From positions 2,425,583 through 2,489,582 of the forward strand of contig JYIP02000002.1 in the NCBI GenBank assembly GCA_001051155.2: a DNA stretch of 64,000 nt, given 5' to 3'. Within the stretch, counting starts at the first letter, position 1; each line of letters starts with the position of its first letter. Below the pieces are notes generated by a model. The model was not told the origin of the DNA. It saw nothing but the letters and a program-made list of their open reading frames with translations, and searched no databases. Shown here piece by piece: positions 22,839 through 33,220 of this stretch. Origin of the DNA: Chrysoporthe austroafricana. Lineage: Eukaryota > Ascomycota > Sordariomycetes > Diaporthales > Cryphonectriaceae. A program made the translations under genes and the position numbers.

Positions 22839-23891
22839 CAATCGACATCGAAGCCCTTCCAATCGCAAATGGTTTGCCCAACGACTAGAGCTATTTAGGA
22901 ACCTACAACACTGAACTTTTCACATCTTACGTACTTCAAGCATACAAGAAATCGACGTCTGCTATGCGGCTTCTTCGCTTCGTCACCGGTCTCTATATTT
23001 CAGAGTCCCCCGGTCACCGAGAGCTACCTAGGTACGTTAAGCTGCTCAAGGCTAGTTTCTACGGGGAGAGTGGAAACGCAAAAGAAAGAAACATTATGTG
23101 AAGAAGAGGGAGCCGGCATCTGCAATGTTGAGCTGACGGCAGGTTTCCAACACAAGGTATGGCCTTTCTATTTGGACGCCTATGACTGCATACTTGTCCT
23201 CTTTATAAAGCCGGCGTCCTGAGACTTAGCTGATTCATTTCCATCATATAGATAGGAGAAGTGAAGGCTTTGGGAGAGGAATCAAGGCAGATTTTGGACG
23301 ACTTGGTGTAGTTTATAAGCTGCCTAGGTAGTCTGCAAAGGCATACTGAGTAGGAAGAGTTCGCGTACATGATCAGAGGCTTTTACGAGCCACTGTTTCT
23401 ATAATTTCGCAATGTTTTTATTTCATTGTCCCGAACCCGTTTACCTCACTAGAACTTTTCGGAATTCCGTGTCTACTCCCCCGGAGTTTTGATGATTCCG
23501 ATAATTATATCCACCGTACATCGGATTTCAAATCCGCGTGTCAGACGCTGGCCCCTACTCTAAGAGGCACAAAAGATCATCTGCAGTCTTTAGATAAGTG
23601 AGATCATGTCTGAATTGAGCCTAGATGAGCTACTACAGTACAGGTCATTAGTAATTGTGCATGCTTCGTCATCTTCGCAGCGTACTTAGCCAGGTGAGAC
23701 CAATGCGAGCTGGAGACCGTGCTAGGCCGCATTTCATCCGGAATCCGTGACAAGCAAATACAAGAGAGTATAAAAGAATAAGCGCTACCTAGATAGCCAT
23801 CTGTCTGTTGAACTTCGACTCACCTGAAAGAGTTCATGCGAGGTTGTTCTTCTAAAGTTTCTCTTCTAGAAGACCGGGTCCAGGCTCTCCT
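22839..23891. other. Intergenic, lipase promoter side
   Basis: About 1 kb without a supported gene. It holds one copy of the CGG-N3-CCGA palindrome at 23011 that recurs in the ETP-like block. Confidence 0.45.
23011..23020. promoter_or_regulatory. CGGTCACCGA motif copy
   Basis: Inverted CGG triplets with a 3-nt spacer, followed by A. It matches the motif found upstream of ETP-like genes but lies about 870 bp before the lipase start, so its role here is doubtful. Confidence 0.35.
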
Positions 23892-25199
23892 ATGCTCGCC
23901 ATGGCGAAACTACTCCAACTTGTGTGCTACTGCACCGTCCTAATCGGGACTTTGTCTTCCCTCATCGCGGCGCAGCCCGCCTCGACGCCTCTGCCGCCAA
24001 GTCAGGACCCGTGGTACATCGCCCCAGAGAACTACACGGCCGCCGCGCCCGGCCAGATCCTGCGCCTCCGCGAGGCACCCGGCGACCTGTGCTCCATCCT
24101 TGCCAATTGCTCCGCGGCGTGGAACGTCCTCTATCGGACGACAGACAGCAACGACAACGCCACCTGGGCGGTGACGACGCTCCTGGCGCCGAGCGGGAGG
24201 GCGCCCGGAGCGCCGCCAGGCACGGCCCTGTTGTCGTACCAGATCGCGATCGACTCGCCCGACCCGGACCAGCAGCCGAGCTACCTCCTCTACGCTCCCA
24301 ACAGCACGGATCTCTACGTGGACTTCACGGCCGCCCTTGGCCGCGGCTGGTTCGTCACCGTGCCGGACTACGAGTCGACGAGGGCCGCCTTCGGGGCTGC
24401 GCGCCTCGAGGGGCAGGCGACGCTGGACGGCGTCCGTGCGATCCTGAACCTCGCCGGCGCGCGGCCCGAGATCGGGCTGGCGGCCCCGCGCGACGTCCGG
24501 TGCGCGCTGTGGGGCTACTCCGGGGGCTCCATCGCCAGCGAGTGGGCCGCGGAGCTCCAGCCGGCCTACGCGCCGGAGCTGCGCCTCGCGGGGGTCGTCC
24601 TCGGCGGCGTCGTCCCGAACTTCACGGCGGTCTTTGGCGAGATCGACGGGACCGCGTACATGGGGGACCTCCCCGCCGGCGTCGTCGGCGTGACGGTGGA
24701 GGACCCCGAGGCGCGGGCGTTCCTGCTGTCGAAGCTGAGGGCGACCGGGCCGTACAACGCCACCACGTTCCTGTCGGTGCTCCACCAGTCCGTGCTCGAG
24801 AATTTTGAGGTGTTCGCGTATCAAAACATATCAAACTACTTCGTCGACGGCGACGCGGACCTCTTCGCCCCCACCCTGCTTACTCTCTTCAATGCAGCCC
24901 AGATGGGCCGGCACGGGACCCCCAAGACGCCCCTGTTTGTGTACAAGGCGATCGCGGACGAGTTCAGCCCTACCTACCAGACGGACGACCTGGTCGCGGA
25001 GTTTTGTGCGCACGGGGTGGATGTGCTGTACGAAAGGAACACGGTCGGCGAGCACATTAGCGAGTATGCGAACGGGCACACGAGGTCTCTGGACTATCTG
25101 AGCGCCGTGTTCAATGGTACTGTTGGGGATATCTATAGGAACGAGTCGTGCGTTATCCGCAACGTCTCGGTGGTAGATCCCACAGGGCCAGTGATCTGA
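23892..25199 (+). CDS. Secretory lipase (LIP / Candida antarctica lipase A family)
   Basis: A single exon encodes 435 aa with strong GC preference at third codon positions. The signal peptide is LLQLVCYCTVLIGTLSSLIAAQ. The sequence then follows the fungal LIP family: PPSQDPWY, LRLREAP, a strand with TTLLAPSG, VTVPDYESTRAAF, the nucleophile elbow GYSGGS with Ser210, GGVVPNF, and the late VGEHISEY motif with the catalytic His. Several Asn-linked sequons and paired Cys fit an extracellular enzyme that hydrolyses triacylglycerols or esters. The start could be the first or the fourth codon (MLAMAKLL); both keep the signal peptide. It is divergent in base use from the AT-richer degraded MFS gene that follows tail to tail. 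Confidence 0.9.
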   Translation: MLAMAKLLQLVCYCTVLIGTLSSLIAAQPASTPLPPSQDPWYIAPENYTAAAPGQILRLREAPGDLCSILANCSAAWNVLYRTTDSNDNATWAVTTLLAPSGRAPGAPPGTALLSYQIAIDSPDPDQQPSYLLYAPNSTDLYVDFTAALGRGWFVTVPDYESTRAAFGAARLEGQATLDGVRAILNLAGARPEIGLAAPRDVRCALWGYSGGSIASEWAAELQPAYAPELRLAGVVLGGVVPNFTAVFGEIDGTAYMGDLPAGVVGVTVEDPEARAFLLSKLRATGPYNATTFLSVLHQSVLENFEVFAYQNISNYFVDGDADLFAPTLLTLFNAAQMGRHGTPKTPLFVYKAIADEFSPTYQTDDLVAEFCAHGVDVLYERNTVGEHISEYANGHTRSLDYLSAVFNGTVGDIYRNESCVIRNVSVVDPTGPVI

Positions 25200-25354
25200 G
25201 GGAGAGCTTGACGAGCTCTGCATCAATGACAAGAAACTCGCACAGAGCTGCATATGGATTACTCCCTTGGTAGCCGATTCCAGACTTCTGGGCTGAAATT
25301 TATAATAATTATATAGAATCTATTCAAACATGTTTCTTTCATTTACAACTGTTT

Positions 25355-26750
25355 TCAAATGGCTCTGCTAAGGTTTAATAAAATGAGAGAAATAGCTTGT
25401 ATGCTAGAAGCAGTAAGGAAAACAGCCCCAGCTGCTGCAAAGTAGCTTTGAATACCACCCAAGAACGGGGGGCCCAGCAAGCTACCGAGCGTTTCCATCA
25501 TAGTTAAAGCAGCAGGACCTGTCGATTTATGCGCCGGTTCGAAGAAATTAAGAAAATATGCTCTAGTAAAAGACGGTGTAGGTAGTTCTACAGCGAGAAA
25601 AAAGTGTGAGCAAATAGATATGCCATGGTTTGTAAGCAAAGGCAAAAGCCGATAATGCTAAGCTTTGGACCGCAAGAGAGATAAGAGCTAGCACAAGGTT
25701 TCTGTTTGTAGAAGTCGGTAACCAGAGAGAAGTTCTTGTGAGTTGAGGTACGACATAAATGCTCGTGAAGATATATAAAGCGGCCATGGAATGGATAGTG
25801 GAAATAAGGAAGCCATTTTCCTTGCTAGTAAAACCGAACCGGATCGACGTGTGAACCAACAACGCGTTGAATATGTAAGACTGAACCACATTGTAGGCAA
25901 AAAGACTATTACCGTGAGCTTAAGTTAGTGTTTGATGTGGAATAAAACATGTATGTAACAGACCTAAATCCAATAAAGAGACGGGTAGGCTGCTCCTGGA
26001 AAGGCCTTAACGGGGAAAGCACACCGCTAAATCAGGAAGTAGACGAAGTTTCGACAGCCTGTGGCTCATCTGATTTGTGCTGGACAGAGCGATTTGATAC
26101 GCCAATTTGCAAATACATAATGGACAGTGCAAATAGGCCGAGAGCAATAAAGAAGCTGGTTGTAAAGTCTCGAAATAGCCCTGCCACAAATGGATTAACC
26201 GAGATCCCGAGCATGTAGAGCGCGAGCGAGTAACCAATCAGCGACGATGCTTTCTCTTCATCCTGTGATTGTGCATACACAGCGTTAAGAAGAAAATGCA
26301 GTAGGTTGTCTGACGCAATGCCTTCAAAAAGGCGCCCAAGAAGAGCGATGTAGACGTTTTTCAGCGACACTGCCAGAGGGTTAGGCTTGATGTGCAGCTG
26401 ACGGCCGCTGGAACGAAGAGTTTCAACTCACCACCAATAAGCAGCACCACCGCATTCATTGATCGGCAAATCATCCAAAGCACCAATCCCAGTCTGCGGT
26501 TTGTCGCCAGCTTCTGCAGAAAAGCGAGGGCAGATACTCCCAGAATGTTTGCTGTCCACGTAGCAATCGCGACAGCACCGGCGTATCTGCTCGTTTCTCC
26601 ATCTATACAGTGACGCGGGTCTTGGCAGAGCAGCGTCGCATACGCGAAGTAAGCCGTTGCGGCTGTCGATGACATGGCTAACGCCGCAAGAAGCGCCACA
26701 GGCAAGAAACGTTCGGGCGCAAAGTATTCAATCCGGGGCCCGAAATTCTC
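25355..26750 (-). pseudogene. Decayed SLC46-like MFS transporter
   Basis: Pieces of one major-facilitator protein can be read in order on the minus strand. The first, PERFLPVALLAALAMSSTAATAYFAYA, has no ATG upstream in its frame. A GTGAGT intron with CTAAC branch (26370-26431) leads to GRLFEGIASDNLLHFLLNAVYA. A second intron (25906-25963) leads to FAYNVVQSYIFNALLVHTSIRF, and the protein ends in GPAALTMMETLGSLL. Breaks are an in-frame TGA at 26032-26034 between TSS and FSGVLSPLRPF, and a one-base excess in a T6 run (25598-25603, minus) just before LAVELPTPSF. With no start codon and two further lesions it is very likely dead. It is head to head with the methyltransferase fusion, so an export role for the cluster is possible but unproven. 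Confidence 0.75.
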
Positions 26751-29070
26751 TGGGGCAGGTCCCGACGTTCTCGGTCCAGAACAAGCCTTCGAGCTTGGGG
26801 GCCGGCGCCCGAGCCCTCCCGACCAATGGTGTTGGGCTTCGTTATGAAATATAGATCTTGAATAGCTTTCGCAACATACAGTTCATAAACCATCTAGTCT
26901 CTCTCAAGGCTTAGCGCCAATAGATAGTCATGGAGTCGATTTTGCAGGAGCTCATCGACTCGTTGAAGTCCGCGTCGCGGCAGCTTGCCGAGGAGGACCA
27001 GTCGCTTCAAGCCGCACTCCATGATACTGAAAGGCTTCCGGATCGAAGGCTTGCGTCTCTGGCCTCGCACGCCTTGGACTTGCTCTCAGAAATAAGGCTT
27101 TCGCTAGAACCTGGTCATATCTTGCTGGCGGATCAATTTCTGGGTACGTGCCTCGCCCCGTTTCCTAGACTCTTAGGCATACAGGCCCAGCGGTATCTCA
27201 TGTGTTTTTTTCAGGATACACAGGTACCAAGGCGCTTTGCGCGGCAGTCGACTTAAATGTTCCTGACATCCTCCGCTCCAGGCCAAGGACACTGGAAGAA
27301 CTGGCAAGTGACTGCAACGCGCGACCAGACCGTCTCCGCCAAGTTATGCGCACGCTCCGCAACCTGGGTATCTTCCGTTACAACACCGAGACACACACCT
27401 ACCAAAACAACTCTACTTCGACATTGCTTCTGTCCGATCATTGGACTCAGTGGCGGAATTGGGTGCAGCTCTACGGAGACGAGTTCTACGACAGTGGGTA
27501 AATTCGCATGTTTTTCTTCCGTTCCTGCTTTGTCGTCAGGGACTGGGGATCCCCAGGTGCAATATTCTGTATAATTTCTCCACGTCCGAGAATATGTTAT
27601 GGAAAACAAATGCTCACTCATCTACAATCCAGTGGCTCGTGGTATACCGCTGGCTTGCAAAGGTGATGCTGTCCGCTGCCCTGCACAGATCAACTTTGAT
27701 ACGGACGACAGCATGTTCAAGTACTTTACCGACCAGGGATGGGTCCCAAAGCTCCACAAGACACTCAGCGGTGGTGCCATTGCCCAAGGCCCTGGAATAC
27801 TCGAGGACTACCCCTGGAACGAAGTAGCTACAAGCACGATTCTTGATGTTGGCGGTGGCGGTGGTGGCCTTATTGCGCTGCTCCTCCGCCGTCACAAGGC
27901 AATGAGAGGTTCCATCCTTGAGGTTCCTAGTGTGATTGAGCAAGCCAAGTCAAACTTTTACGATCCGGCTGGTCAGTATGCTGATATTGGGGACCGCGTG
28001 CTGCCCGAAAACCTGGTCGCCGGCGACTTCTTTCGGGAAGTACCACGCTCTGAAGTATATACTATGAAATGGTGCCTGCACGACTGGGACGACAAGAAGG
28101 CCGCTGTGATTCTGAGGAATATCCGCCAAAGTGTTACGGAAACCCCAAAGAGCCGTCTTGTTATCCTAGAGTCTGTGCTGACCGACGGCCACATGGGAAG
28201 GCTATCCCGGTATGCTGACTTGAACATGATGGTTGCGATCGGCGGAAAAGAACGAGATGAAAAGGAATGGACAAAGCTGGCGGAGGAGACAGGATGGAAT
28301 CTCAGGAAGATCTACCCACTTCGAAATGCCTGGCCTTGCGCCATCGAGTTCGTCCCAGCCTGGCCTGCGGAGAGCGTCCTTGAAGCTGGAGGGCATTGCA
28401 AGTCTATCGTCGCGGAAATGCGGTTCCTCGAACCATGGTCTGCTGAGCGAGGAACTCCATTCATACGTATCAATCCGGACCCCGGATACAACCGGACGAA
28501 CTTTGCGTGGCAGCATTATCCTGTTACCATACAGGACGCGCGGGGCCGCATGCAAGATTTTAGGCTGGACAGGCATGGATTTGCCTACTTTGAGGACGAA
28601 GTTTCGCAGCATGTCGTCTCTACTTTGCGCGGCAATGACAAAAAGGCGGTGACAGAGCTGTACTACCCGCATGTTGAAGCCTTTGTGAGGAGGGTTACCG
28701 GTGCTCCAAGGGTCATCATTTTTGACCACACTATGCGAAAACGGAGGCTTGATCTTGGTCAGACTCAGAACGACGATGGAAAGGAACAGCCAGCAACGAT
28801 GGTGAGAGATGAACTCGGAAGTAAATCTCGGACCCCTCGTGCTAAAACCTCGCCAGTCCACTGTGATCAGTCGGAAAACAGTGCCCTGCGGCGTCTGAGA
28901 GAAAATATTGGCAGCGAGGAGAACGTTGACGAGCTCCTGAAGGGCCGCGTCCAGATTCTCAAGTAAGACAAGGCTATGCTTTGCTTCAGTATGCCGGCTA
29001 ACCGATTTTCCAGCGTCTGGCGGCCACTGAACGGTCCTGTTCAAGACTGGCCGTTGGCAACCATGGATTA

Positions 29071-31012
29071 AGTCGCAGGGGGTAGTTTCGGCCCACCCCT
29101 AGTTTAGGCCCTCCCTTATTAGTCCTATCCCTTTTTTCAACCCCTTTAAGTATAATGGACTTTTCTCAACCAATTTATTCTCAATCAACTTCCCTTTTCT
29201 ACAGGATCTTTATATGCCCTAAATGAAGCCATATACCGAATTTGAGCTTGCGCAGGCTGTCGAGGCTATCAGAAATGGCATATCTGTACGCAAGGCCTCA
29301 AAAGAATAGGGTATTCCAAGGACTATACTTCGCTACTGTCTAGAAGGAACAGAATTATATAAAACAGCCCACAAAAACCAGAAAAGGCTCTCAATTTCTC
29401 AAGAAAAGAAGCTCGTTGAATGGATCCTTATTCAGGAAAGCCTAGGGCTTCTACCCAGCTATTCAGAACTGAGGTTCTTCGCCCAGAAGATCCTCTATAT
29501 CCGTAAGGACTCTCAAGCCCTTGGCAACAAGTAGATATAGTCCTTTCTGAAAAGAAACCTATAGATAAGAGTACGGCGGATACGACAAATAGCCTCAGAC
29601 CGTATTAATAGGGCAACGATAGAAATAATACAGCCCTGGTTCCGTCTATTCGAGCTTCCTTATATCCAGGCTATCAAGCCAGCTAACAGATAGAATATAG
29701 ACGAAGCAGGGATAATAGAAGGCCAGGGAGAGAATGGCTTAGTCCTCGGAGGCTCTTCTTTACATTCAATATAGAAAAAAGAGCCTGGGGCATGCGCCTG
29801 GACCTCTTTCTTTGAGTATATCTCTGCTACTGGCACCTACTTCCTTCCATTAGTAATTTTCAAAAGCCTTATAATATAATAGCAATAGTTTCCTATATAC
29901 CTTATTCTATTTAACTGCTAGCAATTTATAGCAATAATAAACGGATAGATAAATAATGCTATAGCTTTTAAGTAATTACAGAAGATCTTTATTCCTAGCA
30001 ATCAACTAGAAAACCTCTCGGAAAGAAGACTATTAGTCCTGGATAGCTACAGAAGCTATATAACTAGTGAATTTATATAGGAATGCTTTCAAAATAATAT
30101 CCTATTGCTTTATTTGCTTCCTTATACCTCTTACGTCTTTCAACCTTTAGATCTAAATATCTTTTCCTCTTTCAAAAGGGCTTACAAAAAGAGGCTAAAT
30201 GCCCTAGCCCAATAGGGACATAGTATTATTATCGGAAAGCGATTATTCCTTGAGAACTATCGCCTAGCTTATCTGGAAGGCCTTTCTAGCCAGAATATCA
30301 AGTCTGGCTGGAAAGCAACAAGTCTTTGGCCCTTCCGTCTGGCTAAGCCACTCTTGAGCCCTCTTCTCCTTGAGAATAGTCAGAAAAAACGCGAGCTCTC
30401 GTCGAATTCAGGCCCAGGAGCATTAGCTAAACCTGATTTAACGCCAAGAATACCTTTACAGCCGTCGGATATTATATATTCAACCTTTCGGAAGGCCAGA
30501 GATCTGTATTACCAACTGAACAGATACCGGAACCAGCTTTCCTCAGCCTCCAGCTAACGCTCTCTTTTCAGGAAGGTCCAGAAAGCCTGGGATGAAAGGG
30601 ATATAGCACTAACTAAGGCCCTTGAGGAAAACCAAGCACTGAAGAGATAGCTTGAGGATCGAAAGCCTACAAAACGAAAGAAAGTTAATATCAGTCCGAA
30701 TTCGAAGTTCGCAGGCATTGAAGACATACAGAGAACTCAAAAGGCAGTAAACAGAAACGACAATAGTCTAGATGAAAAGAGCGATATCGAATTACCTAGC
30801 AACAAGGAGGACTGCATTATAGTGGCTTCATAAGAAGAAAAAGTAATAAATATATATATATATATAATATGTGTAGTGTAGTGGCCGGGGGGGCCTAAAC
30901 TAGGGGNNNNNNNNNAAGAAAAAGTAATAAATATATATATATATATAATATGTGTAGTGTAGTGGCCGGGGGGGCCTAAACTAGGGGTGGGCCGAAACTA
31001 CCCCCTGCGACT
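29071..31012 (+). mobile_element. Degenerate pogo/Fot1-like DNA transposon inside the methyltransferase fusion
   Basis: Terminal inverted repeats of about 38 bp begin AGTCGCAGGGGGTAGTTTCG and end with the reverse complement at 30975-31012. The element is flanked by TA on both sides (29069-29070, 31013-31014), the Tc1/mariner-type target duplication. The interior encodes remnants of a pogo-type transposase: a psq-like N-terminal helix-turn-helix (FELAQAVEAIRNGISVRKAS), a Tc5-type DNA-binding region, NIDEAGIIEGQGENG with the first Asp, LDSYRS with the second, and LYLLPYTSYVFQPLD-like sequence. Many TAG and TGA codons replace expected Gln and Trp, and the sequence is TpA-rich, so it cannot make protein. 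A 9-N gap lies at 30907-30915. Confidence 0.85.
30835..30987 (+). repeat. Assembly gap flanked by an exact 72-bp duplication
   Basis: Positions 30835-30906 and 30916-30987 are identical (AAGAAAAAGTAATAAATATA... to CTAGGGG) and are separated by nine N. This looks like two contig ends that overlap but were joined by a gap rather than merged. Confidence 0.9.
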
Positions 31013-31422
31013 TACCAGTCCGTTCAGCCGTCCGATATGCACCCATGTGATCTTCTCAAAGGACAGTACGAAGTGCGTGGACAGACGGTGACATTTACGC
31101 ACTCTGAAAAACATCGATGGTACTATCTTGACAGGCAAAAGACGAACGAGGTGACGGTCATCAAGATTTGGGACAGCAAGGTGGATGGCGTGAGCAAATG
31201 TACGTCTTGGAACAACAGTCCCTCGTGCTGCCTGGCGGTTGTGCTAAAATTTCTCTGAATGGAGACTGTGCCCATGCAGCATTCAATCACGCAGATGCAC
31301 CACCGGCTGCTGAACCCAGAGAGAGCGTTGAAGTCCGATGCTTGGTCATTCATCAGTCTGAGCCCACGATAGTTCCCTCCACACCCCATAATGACGGTCA
31401 ACTCGCAACATTTGAGCATTGA

Positions 31423-31974
31423 TTTACATCTTATTCTGCTCATTCTATTGAACACCGAGTCTATATTACCCCACGAAACAAATATCCTATGATTTACTTA
31501 AGAGTAAGGGGATAATACCAGATCTGTCCAATACCAATTCCACGCTGGTCGCGTCTACAAATATAGACGCCTGGAAAGCGCTTTGACAAACATCCAAGGG
31601 CGGGAGTGTACATTTGCACCCTGCTAGAGCTTTTACGGCCACTAAACAAGAATGATTACGTGTTCCTTGCTTGCATCAGTAGACTGATGGGCTCCCTTCG
31701 CTGTTTCACGGTCGGACTTCTGCAATATCTAGTGGGACTTGGGGACGAAATCTGGTGCTTGTGTAGCCCAAGCCCTGCCCGGCCCCCGTCAGAGCACCCC
31801 AGAGAGAACCACCGGTCACCGAGGGCCACACCATCCATCACGTGGACTGGCGATTCTTGTCAACTGCTTCCTATCTTGTAGAGGGGGCGCGCGAGCCTTT
31901 TCCGAATCTCAATAGTAGTAGGATCCACTGGCGCCCGCCGTTTTACGCAAGAGTTGACATCGACACAGCCTCGC
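31423..31974. promoter_or_regulatory. Promoter region of the first thioredoxin-reductase-like gene
   Basis: I see no gene here. A CGGTCACCGA site lies at 31813-31822, 153 bp before the ATG. Confidence 0.5.
31813..31822. promoter_or_regulatory. CGG-N3-CCGA palindrome, putative GliZ-type site
   Basis: The sequence is CGGTCACCGA. It shares the core and trailing G with the copies before gliK/NRPS, gliT, gliZ and the P450. Confidence 0.5.
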
Positions 31975-32985
31975 ATGGCCCAAACAAAGAGCCCCATCAC
32001 AGACGTCCTGATCATTGGCGGCAGCCATGCCGGCCTCTCGGCCGCCCTGACTTTGTACCGGGCGCTGCACACAGCTGTCATCTTCGACTCTAAAAAGCCG
32101 CGGAGTAATTATTCGACCCCGGTGCGCTTAACGTCGACATGGGAAAATCAGTCCACGGACAAGATGAGAGAGGCCTCTCGCCAGGAACTCCTCAGCACGG
32201 GCTTGACCACTTTCGTAGATGCCGAAGTACAGACGGTAGAGAAGACCAAAGACGGCCTCTTCAGGGCTGTAGATGAAAATAATTATTCCTGGTTGGGCCG
32301 GAAGCTCCTCTTGGCCACCGGCGCCCGCGACGTGTTCCCGAACGTGCCTGGGTACGCAGACCTATTTACCAGGGGGATGTACGTTAAGCACCTTACCCGC
32401 CAGAGTCGGGTGAATAAGGTACTAATTTTAATCCATAGATATCCATGTATGTGGCAGTTCGGCTACGAGTTCCGCGGTTCTTCCTCGGCGGGCCTGCTCG
32501 CCGTCGACGGTCTCGCCAACCCCACACATGCCATGATGCTGGCCTACGACGGGTATAAATTCGTCGACACTATGACGATTTACACAGACGGCAATACTGC
32601 GCTGGCTGAACATATTTCGGGCGCCTTGGATACTCACGGGATCTTGGTCGACAGCCGCAAGGTCGCACGACTGAGCAGAGGCGAAGGGTCCGGAGTCTTG
32701 GTCAAGTTTGCTGACGGCACGCAAAAAGAAGAGACCTTCTTGGTCCATCGTCCTCTTAATGAGGTCGATAGGAACCTGCCGGACCAGTTGGGGCTCAGCT
32801 GGTCGAGCATGGGCCACATTGCGGCAGATCCTCCGTTTTGCAAGACGAGTAAGCCAGGCGTCTATGCTGCTGGGGATTGCGCCACACCAATGAAGATCAT
32901 CCCGAATGCCATGACGATGGGCGCATATGCGGGGTGTGGGCTTTGCAGAGAGTTGCCAAAGAATGTGGCAACAAAGGCCGCTTGA
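31975..32985 (+). CDS. Thioredoxin-reductase-like FAD oxidoreductase, GliT family but lacking the CxxC
   Basis: Exons 31975-32378 and 32439-32985 (intron GTACGT...CATAG, 60 nt, phase 2) give 316 aa. The intron sits at the same place and phase as in the second GliT-like copy at 41637. FAD-binding GGSHAGLSAA is near the N-terminus, LLATGARDVFPNVPG at the middle, and GVYAAGDCATPM at the C-terminus. At the position of the redox disulfide the sequence reads YPCMWQFGYE, so the second Cys of CxxC is replaced by Gln. GliT-type enzymes oxidise dithiols to the ETP disulfide and protect the producer. Without the Cys pair this protein more likely does another flavin-dependent oxidation. The frame is intact. 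Confidence 0.85.
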   Translation: MAQTKSPITDVLIIGGSHAGLSAALTLYRALHTAVIFDSKKPRSNYSTPVRLTSTWENQSTDKMREASRQELLSTGLTTFVDAEVQTVEKTKDGLFRAVDENNYSWLGRKLLLATGARDVFPNVPGYADLFTRGMYVKHLTRQSRVNKVLILIHRYPCMWQFGYEFRGSSSAGLLAVDGLANPTHAMMLAYDGYKFVDTMTIYTDGNTALAEHISGALDTHGILVDSRKVARLSRGEGSGVLVKFADGTQKEETFLVHRPLNEVDRNLPDQLGLSWSSMGHIAADPPFCKTSKPGVYAAGDCATPMKIIPNAMTMGAYAGCGLCRELPKNVATKAA

Positions 32986-33220
32986 CTTGAATGACTAGTG
33001 CATACTTCAATTAATTTAAATTTTGCTGTTCTTGTACCCATTCGCTGATATAGACACCTAAAACTAACTCGGAAAGACGTTACGCAGGTAGAACTCGTAG
33101 GCGGAAGCTCCATTTAGATGATCGCTACGGAAGCTGAGATCTTGTTCGTTATGTGGTCATGTCTCTGCCTTTTTGGCCGTGGGAGCGTCATTTACGCTTG
33201 CGCGGCGCCCTGGTATCTCC

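Larger units (their letters stand above)
26930..31422 (+). pseudogene. O-methyltransferase fused to asaB/CmcJ-like domain, split by a transposon
   Basis: Exons 26930-27143, 27215-27493, 27633-28962, 29014-29068 plus 31013-31199, and 31265-31422 join in frame to about 740 codons once the inserted element (29071-31012) and one TA copy are ignored. Part 1, about 430 residues, is a SAM-dependent O-methyltransferase of the gliM/sterigmatocystin-OMT class: a winged-helix N-terminus, WRNWVQLYGDEFYD, LDVGGGGGGL for SAM, and MKWCLHDWDD with the catalytic His. Part 2 is an asaB/CmcJ-like hydroxylase-desaturase domain: RINPDPGYNRTNFAW, HGFAYFEDE, VIIFDHTMR, PVHCDQS, NVWRPLNGP, EHRWYY-like HRWYYL, RESVEVRC. 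The fusion lies inside one uninterrupted exon, so it is real. As it stands, translation stops at the TAA created at the insertion point. Confidence 0.8.

Noticed and set aside
23924..24824. Two 294-codon ORFs overlapping the lipase
   Set aside because: Arg/Gly-rich shadow frames caused by high GC; the lipase frame has the signal peptide and catalytic motifs.
29071..31012. Functional transposase gene
   Set aside because: Multiple TAG/TGA codons and an assembly gap; only motif remnants remain.
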